From the NCBI RefSeq assembly GCF_049898325.1, contig NZ_JAFCXL010000011.1, positions 119,616 through 183,615 of the forward strand: a stretch of 64,000 bases of DNA, in the 5' to 3' direction. The first letter of the stretch is position 1; each line of letters starts with the position of its first letter. The DNA is from JAFCUW01 sp049898325 (GTDB taxonomy: Bacteria > Pseudomonadota > Gammaproteobacteria > Burkholderiales > Burkholderiaceae_D). A program made the position numbers and the translations under genes. Below the pieces are notes generated by a model, which searched no databases, was not told the origin of the DNA, and saw nothing but the letters and a program-made list of their open reading frames with translations. Of this stretch, positions 59,633 through 64,000 are shown piece after piece.

Positions 59633-59651
59633 ACGTGCGGGGATGGCACTT

Positions 59652-59972
59652 TCAGTGCTTGGCCTTCATTTCGTCGGCGATTTCGTCGCCGCCGCCCTGG
59701 TTCTCGCCCAGTTCGGCGTCAACGCCGCCATCGGGCAGGTCCGCCGCGGCGCGCGCGGCCGGCGGTGGCTGGCCCAGTGCACCACCGACGCCCGGGTCGG
59801 CCGCCGCACCCGTCGACTTGATGGCCCCGGCCGACGGCGGTGCGTTGTAGTCGGGTGTTTGCAGCACTTCTTCGCCGTGCACCTTGATGGCGTCGCTGTG
59901 GGCGTGCGCATTGTCAGGGTGGCTGGGGATTGCTTGCTGGCCTTCCAGCGTGATGTCTTTGTCGATGCTCAT
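59652..59972 (-). CDS. small acidic, probably disordered protein of unknown function
   Basis: A 106-residue protein with no helix or motif that I recognise. It is rich in Ala, Gly, Asp, Glu and Pro (HPDNAHAHSDAIKVHGEEVL; GAAADPGVGGALGQPPPAAR) and low in hydrophobic residues, so it is likely unfolded. The ATG at 59972 follows GGAG by eight bases, which supports a real gene. It is divergent from the YbjN-like gene, with 168 bases between them. Not recognised from any family I know. Confidence 0.6.
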   Translation of the reverse strand: MSIDKDITLEGQQAIPSHPDNAHAHSDAIKVHGEEVLQTPDYNAPPSAGAIKSTGAAADPGVGGALGQPPPAARAAADLPDGGVDAELGENQGGGDEIADEMKAKH

Positions 59973-60140
59973 GGTTGTTGCTCCTTGGTTGATAGAACGA
60001 TCATAAGCGCATCCGGCCAAATCTGGCGTGGTGTTGCCGTGCGCACAACACCGAGCGGAAAAAATAAAATAATCTCCGCTTTTCACCGGCTGCCGCGAAT
60101 AGAGAGGTACACCACTTCGGTGCACACCCTGGGAGCGAAC

Positions 60141-60596
60141 ATGCAAGCACATATTCAGACACTGATGGACTATTTCGAGGCAGAAGGATTTCGCGCCGAA
60201 CTCGACGAGGACGGCGATATCCGCTTCAAGTACGAGGGCTTGGCCTTCGTGCTGTGTTTCGATGCCACCGATCCCGCCTTCGGCAAGCTGATCCTGGCCA
60301 ATGTGTGGCAAATCGACAGCCCGGCCGAGTTGGCCCTGGCCCTGGCCGTGCTCGACAACCTGAACCGCAAGGTCAAGATGGCCAAGGGGCACACCCAGGG
60401 CGACCAGGTGTGGTTCACGGTCGAGCTGCTGCTCGAGGAGCCGTCGGGCTGGACGGCGCATGTCCAGCGCTGCATCCGCGCCCTGGCCCATGCACTGAGC
60501 TTGTTTGCCGCCAGGATGCGCGAGGGCGACGTGGGCGGCGCCGACGCCGCCCGGCCCGCGCCTGCGCCGCGGATCGTCTCGCGGGCACAAAACTGA
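60141..60596 (+). CDS. YbjN domain-containing protein
   Basis: A 151-residue cytosolic protein. IQTLMDYFEAEGFRAELDED, then IRFKYEGLAFVLCFDATDP and ALAVLDNLNRKVKMAKGH, match the YbjN/type III secretion chaperone-like fold. E. coli YbjN affects motility and exopolysaccharide; the mechanism is unclear. GGGAG precedes the ATG at 60141; the frame upstream is a shadow. It lies 73 bases before the sigma factor gene on the same strand and may or may not be linked to it. Confidence 0.72.
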   Translation: MQAHIQTLMDYFEAEGFRAELDEDGDIRFKYEGLAFVLCFDATDPAFGKLILANVWQIDSPAELALALAVLDNLNRKVKMAKGHTQGDQVWFTVELLLEEPSGWTAHVQRCIRALAHALSLFAARMREGDVGGADAARPAPAPRIVSRAQN

Positions 60597-60669
60597 GCGC
60601 CGGCACGGGGAACGCGGTAGCGTACAATTGCCAAATCGAAAATCTTGTTTGATCATATAAAAATCACCC

Positions 60670-61323
60670 ATGGTCCAGTCCACCCCAGCCAACGACGTCC
60701 TGACGGGATTGCTGCGCAAGTTTGCCGACCCGGGCGGCAACGGCCGGGTGGCGCAGGCGGCCCACCGGGCCTTTTATAACAGCCTGCACAAGACGCTCGA
60801 CCGGCAGGCGCTGCAATCGACCAATTACAACCAGGAGCTGGCCCGGGTGGCGGTGCAGGAAGCGTGGATCAAGATCCTGCGCAGCGCGCACCGCTACGAT
60901 CCCGCGCTGGCCTCGGTGGAGACCTGGGCCAAGATGATCACGCGGCAGTGCGCGAACGATCTGCTGCGCTCGGCCTACGTGACGGAAAAAATCTTCGAAC
61001 CGGCCGAGGAGCCTGAGGCCTTCGCCTGCCCCTTGCCGCAGAGCGATGAGCTGCTCTACCAGCAGCAGGTCGAACAGGCCACCGCCCAATGCATCGCCAC
61101 GCTGCCGTCTGGGCGCGGGCCGAATTACCGGCTGGCGCTGGAACTGGCGCTGGACCCGGACCTGAGCTACGCCGACATGACGAGCCGCCTGCAGGAGCAG
61201 GTGCAGGGCGGGGCGCTGCTCAATGCCGAGCAGGTGCGGGGCTGGGTGCGGCAGGCGCTCAAGCGCATGCGCGAGTGCATCAACCGCAAGCTGGACTTGC
61301 GCCCACAGGGAATGGCCACATGA
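60670..61323 (+). CDS. ECF-like RNA polymerase sigma factor
   Basis: A 217-residue protein with a sigma region 2 (LARVAVQEAWIKILRSAHRY, VETWAKMITRQCANDLLR) and a C-terminal helix-turn-helix-like region 4 (SYADMTSRLQEQVQGG; QVRGWVRQALKRMREC). Region 4 is divergent, so it is not a typical ECF group I can name. No ribosome site precedes the ATG; TATAAA at 60656-60661 is a possible -10 only eight bases away. The next gene starts at its stop (ATGA). Sigma and anti-sigma-like gene coupling is standard for ECF systems. Confidence 0.72.
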   Translation: MVQSTPANDVLTGLLRKFADPGGNGRVAQAAHRAFYNSLHKTLDRQALQSTNYNQELARVAVQEAWIKILRSAHRYDPALASVETWAKMITRQCANDLLRSAYVTEKIFEPAEEPEAFACPLPQSDELLYQQQVEQATAQCIATLPSGRGPNYRLALELALDPDLSYADMTSRLQEQVQGGALLNAEQVRGWVRQALKRMRECINRKLDLRPQGMAT

Positions 61324-61964
61324 ACGACGACGACGAACGTTTCCGCGAACTGCGTTTCCTGTATGTGTGCGGCAAGCTGGACCCCATTGAGACGGCGTGG
61401 ATGGCGGCGCAGCTGCAGCGCGATCCCGCGCGCGCCGCCGAACTCGACGCCGAGCGGGGCATGGCGGCCGACCTGCGCGCCGCGCTCGACGCCAACTACC
61501 TGGCGGCGGCGCCGCTGCTGTCGTTCGAACAGGCGATGGCCGGTGCTGCCGGCGTGCTGCCCGCGCCCCGCGTGCCCGCCTGGCGCGGCTGGCTGGCGCA
61601 GGCGTGGCGCCACGCCGTCTCGCCCGCCTGGACGGGGGGCGCGCTGGCCCTGCTGGCCGTGTGCGCGACGGTGCAGACCTACCGCGTCGAGCAATTGCAC
61701 AGCGAGCAGGGCGAACGGCTGTACCGGGGCGCGGTGGCGCCGGTGCCCGCCGGCGCCACCTTGCGCGTGCTGTTTGCCGACCCGCTGACCATTGGCCAGT
61801 TGCGCGCGCTGATGGCGGCGCGCAAGCTCGAGATCGTCGCCGGTCCCGACGAGCAGGGCGTGGTGCTGGTGCGGGTGGGCGAGGGCGAGGGCGAGGCCGC
61901 GCTGGCCGCCCTGCGCCGTGAGCCGATGGTGCTCGACGCCAGCGTGGTGGGAAAGCGGCCATGA
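61320..61964 (+). CDS. single-span membrane protein, probable anti-sigma factor
   Basis: A 214-residue protein with a cytosolic N-terminal part of about 100 residues (MNDDDERFRELRFLYVCGKL; DPIETAWMAAQLQRDPARAA), one membrane helix near residues 104-121 (GGALALLAVCATVQTYRV) and a periplasmic domain (LRVLFADPLTIGQLRALMA). N-terminal FLYVCGKLDP-TAWMAAQL resembles the zinc-free anti-sigma helical bundle, but I see no HxxxCxxC ZAS motif. It overlaps the sigma gene by four bases and the caspase gene by four bases. Anti-sigma function is inferred from position and topology. Confidence 0.6.
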   Translation: MNDDDERFRELRFLYVCGKLDPIETAWMAAQLQRDPARAAELDAERGMAADLRAALDANYLAAAPLLSFEQAMAGAAGVLPAPRVPAWRGWLAQAWRHAVSPAWTGGALALLAVCATVQTYRVEQLHSEQGERLYRGAVAPVPAGATLRVLFADPLTIGQLRALMAARKLEIVAGPDEQGVVLVRVGEGEGEAALAALRREPMVLDASVVGKRP

Positions 61965-63304
61965 AGCCAGCGTCCATCCAGGACGGGCGCCGCCTGCTGC
62001 TGGCGCTGCTGGTGGCGTGCATCGCCGGCGCCGCGCCGGCCGTCCACGGCGCGGCTGCGCCAGCCACGCTCGCCACACTCGACTACCGGCAGGCGCCCAA
62101 GTTCGCGCTGGTGGTGGGCAATCAGCGCTATGGCGGCGCCTTTGCGCTGAAAAACGCCGAGCGCGACGCGCAGCTCATTGCCTCTCGCCTGCGCGAGGCG
62201 GGCTACAGCACCACCTTGCGCCTGAACGCCGACCGCGCCACCCTGTATGCCGACATCGGCAAGCTGGCCGCGCAACTCAGGGATGGCGGCGTAGGCGCGT
62301 TTTACTATGCCGGGCACGGCGTCCAGCAGAACGGCCGCAATTACCTGGTGCCGGTCGACGCGTCCATGCAGCACGCGGCTGCGCTGGCGCCCAGCGCCTT
62401 GCCGGTCGACTACCTGATCGAGCGCCTGAAAGACAGCGGCGCGCACTTGAGCCTGATCCTGCTCGACGCCTGCCGCAACGACCCGGGCGGCGCCGACGGG
62501 CGCCTGTACCGGGGCGGCGGCGACAGCGGCTTCGTGGCCGCGCTGCCGGCCAACGGCATGCTCGTCGCGTATGCCACCCAGCCGGGCGAGCGGGCCCAGG
62601 ACGGCAGCGGCGAGCACGGGCCGTTCGCGCTGGCCCTGGCCAACTGGCTCACGCGCCCTGGTGTGGCCGTCGAACAGGCGATGAAGCACGTGATGACGCA
62701 GGTGCGCGCCAGCACCCGCGACGAGCAGCGCCCCTGGATGGCGACCTCGATGGTGGGCAGTTTCGCGCTGGTGCCGGCAGCGGGCCAGCCTGCGCTGCTG
62801 TTTCGCCCCCGCGCCGGTGCGCCCGAAGCCGCCGGCGCGCGCGCGCTGCCGGCGGCGGGCGCGCCGCCCGGCATCGTGCAATGGTTCCAGAGTCCCGACC
62901 TGGCCCAGCAGATGCTGCTGACGACGCAAATCGCGCGCGAGGCGAGGGCGCTCAACGCCGACGACCTGCCGCGCCTGACCCGCCAGGCCCGGGGCGGCAG
63001 CGTGGTCGCCCAGGCCGTGCTGGGCAGTGCGTATCGGGACGGCTTCGGGGTGGGCACCAGCCGGCTGCGCAGCAATGTCGAGGCGCTCAAGTGGCTGCGC
63101 ATGGCGGCCCAGCAAGCGATGCCGTATGCGCTCAACGAGTTGGGAGAAATGCACTACCTGGGCCACGGCGTGCCCCGCGACAGCGCCCGCGCGCGCAGCT
63201 ATTTCCAGGCCGCCGCCGACCAGGGCTACGCGCCGGCCAGGCTCAATTTATTCCAGCTGTCGGCGGAGACGGGGACGCCGGACCTGCAGTTGCTGCTGCG
63301 CTGA
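61961..63304 (+). CDS. exported caspase-like peptidase with Sel1 repeats
   Basis: A 447-residue protein with a signal peptide (LLLALLVACIAGAAPAVHGA). The caspase/C14 p20 fold has KFALVVGNQRYGG, catalytic His119 in YYAGHGVQ and catalytic Cys171 in LLDACRNDP. After a linker there are Sel1-type repeats (AQAVLGSAYRDGFGVG, LNELGEMHYLGHGVPRD and ARSYFQAAADQGYAPARLN), which normally bind proteins. It is the third gene of an overlapping sigma/anti-sigma-like operon. An active periplasmic protease is predicted; the substrate is unknown. Confidence 0.88.
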   Translation: MKPASIQDGRRLLLALLVACIAGAAPAVHGAAAPATLATLDYRQAPKFALVVGNQRYGGAFALKNAERDAQLIASRLREAGYSTTLRLNADRATLYADIGKLAAQLRDGGVGAFYYAGHGVQQNGRNYLVPVDASMQHAAALAPSALPVDYLIERLKDSGAHLSLILLDACRNDPGGADGRLYRGGGDSGFVAALPANGMLVAYATQPGERAQDGSGEHGPFALALANWLTRPGVAVEQAMKHVMTQVRASTRDEQRPWMATSMVGSFALVPAAGQPALLFRPRAGAPEAAGARALPAAGAPPGIVQWFQSPDLAQQMLLTTQIAREARALNADDLPRLTRQARGGSVVAQAVLGSAYRDGFGVGTSRLRSNVEALKWLRMAAQQAMPYALNELGEMHYLGHGVPRDSARARSYFQAAADQGYAPARLNLFQLSAETGTPDLQLLLR

Positions 63305-63336
63305 GCGGCAGGCACGCAAACAGCGCGCCCGCCAGT

Positions 63337-63882
63337 CTAGTTGGGTACCGGGTTCATCATGATCGATGCCGCCTGGACTGCGACAGTCTCCGCGTCGTTG
63401 CCGATGCCAGTATTGCTTAACACGGCGACGAAAAGCCCTTCTGCCGGAATGCGCAAGACTGCGCAGTTGAAGCCGTCGATCGCACCGCCATGCGAAATGA
63501 TTTTCGCTCCAGATAATCTGCCAATTTCCCATCCATAGCCGTATCTGGTGACGCTTCCATCGTTCAGTACGTAGGGAGAAAATGCCTTTTTCCAGCTTGA
63601 TTGCTGGAGGAGTTTCCCGCTTGCGACCGCCGAATCCCATCGCGCCAGGTCGTCGACTGTCGATACGAGGGCGCCGGCAGCATACGGTTGGGTCATGCTG
63701 ATGACTGGACTGGGGACGAAGCCATTTTTGGTCTGGCGATACCCCTCGGTGCGTCGAATGGCAGTGCGCTCGTGGCCTTCAACGGCAGTGTCGTTCATAC
63801 CAAGCGGGATGAAAATCTTCTCAGCCAGGAAGTCGGCATACCGCATTCCGGAGACGTTTTCAATGATCGCGCCCAAAAGAAA
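63337..63882 (-). pseudogene. C-terminal fragment of a class C beta-lactamase-like serine hydrolase
   Basis: About 180 residues remain: LLGAIIENVSGMRYADFLAE and onward to ISHGGAIDGFNCAVLRIP, the C-terminal half of a penicillin-binding/esterase-type hydrolase. The HGG motif is present; the catalytic SxxK and YxN motifs lie before the break. The expected frame stops at 63892-63894, inside the IS sequence, and family similarity ends at the conserved FLLGAIIE near 63880. The gene was therefore split by the IS30 element. Its base composition is less GC-rich than its neighbours, suggesting recent arrival. Confidence 0.75.
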
Positions 63883-64000
63883 GGGCAGCCTCTAAAACCA
63901 AGTGCAACACCCTTTGCTGTAAGGTGCTGCCATGCCGAAAATCTATACCCATCTGACGACACAGGAGCGCGCCGTCGTGATGACCATGCGGGACGACCAG
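63881..64000 (+). mobile_element. left end of an IS30-family insertion sequence (cut by window end)
   Basis: The IS begins at the break in the hydrolase gene, at about 63881 (plus or minus five bases). Its terminal region includes GGGCAGCCTCTAAAACCAAG and a leader to the transposase ATG at 63932. The right end and the target duplication are outside the window, so the terminal inverted repeat could not be confirmed. Confidence 0.7.
63932..64000 (+). CDS. IS30 family transposase, N-terminal 23 residues
   Basis: The visible residues MPKIYTHLTTQERAVVMTMR match the start of IS30-type transposases, whose first helix-turn-helix follows directly. The DDE catalytic domain is beyond the window. There is a GGTGCTGCC stretch before the ATG but no clear ribosome site. 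It is the protein that moves the element that split the serine hydrolase gene. Confidence 0.75.
   Translation, partial: MPKIYTHLTTQERAVVMTMRDDQ

Overview
This is GC-rich chromosomal DNA from a betaproteobacterium, most likely an Oxalobacteraceae relative of Massilia, Janthinobacterium or Duganella. The inference rests on protein families and gene order: xseB-ispA-dxs, pilT-pilU, polA beside a DUF2782 gene, a Burkholderiales-type aa3 oxidase locus with tiny accessory proteins, and the 'C199/C208' form of OxyR. Almost all of the window is compact core genome. No rRNA, tRNA or CRISPR array was seen. Accessory signals are concentrated around 7.5-10.8 kb and in the last 4 kb.

Layout. 0-7.4 kb: the end of ruvB, a small membrane protein, a YaiI-type protein, a DUF2147 protein, valS, two kinase-less response regulators (one with an ANTAR RNA-binding domain) and glutathione-dependent formaldehyde dehydrogenase. 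7.5-10.8 kb: a BlaR1/MecR1-like M56 metalloprotease gene without its usual BlaI partner, preceded by an exact 14-bp-period TCTAGA array, then an anchored exported protein. 10.9-22.3 kb: uvrD, the thrB-BPSS1780 pair, DUF2782/polA, a ZIP metal transporter and a Rieske oxygenase/EamA/sulfurtransferase operon. 22.7-30.2 kb: xseB-ispA-dxs (isoprenoid precursors), a cobalamin adenosyltransferase and glcDEF (glycolate oxidase). 30.2-44 kb: a hybrid histidine kinase, glutathione peroxidase, pilU and pilT, yggS-proC, a DUF883 protein, ubiA, oxyR, a third PilT/PilU-type ATPase, rfaE2, trmL, comF and a methyltransferase.

44-54 kb is the whole aa3-type cytochrome c oxidase locus: subunits II, I and III, a 34-residue assembly protein missing from ordinary ORF lists, CtaG, DUF2970, twin-TM protein, SURF1, a Sco-like protein, heme A synthase, heme O synthase and SCO. 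54.3-59.6 kb is a second respiratory unit: two multi-heme cytochromes c, a 61-residue single-TM protein, a short CuA subunit II, a ba3-like subunit I and a diheme cytochrome c. The first locus makes and assembles one terminal oxidase. The second supplies another with its own electron donors.

59.6-64 kb holds a disordered acidic protein and a YbjN-like protein. It then holds a tightly coupled sigma factor / membrane anti-sigma-like protein / secreted caspase-Sel1 operon, the best candidate here for an uncharacterised system. The window ends with a serine-hydrolase remnant cut by the left end of an IS30-family element.
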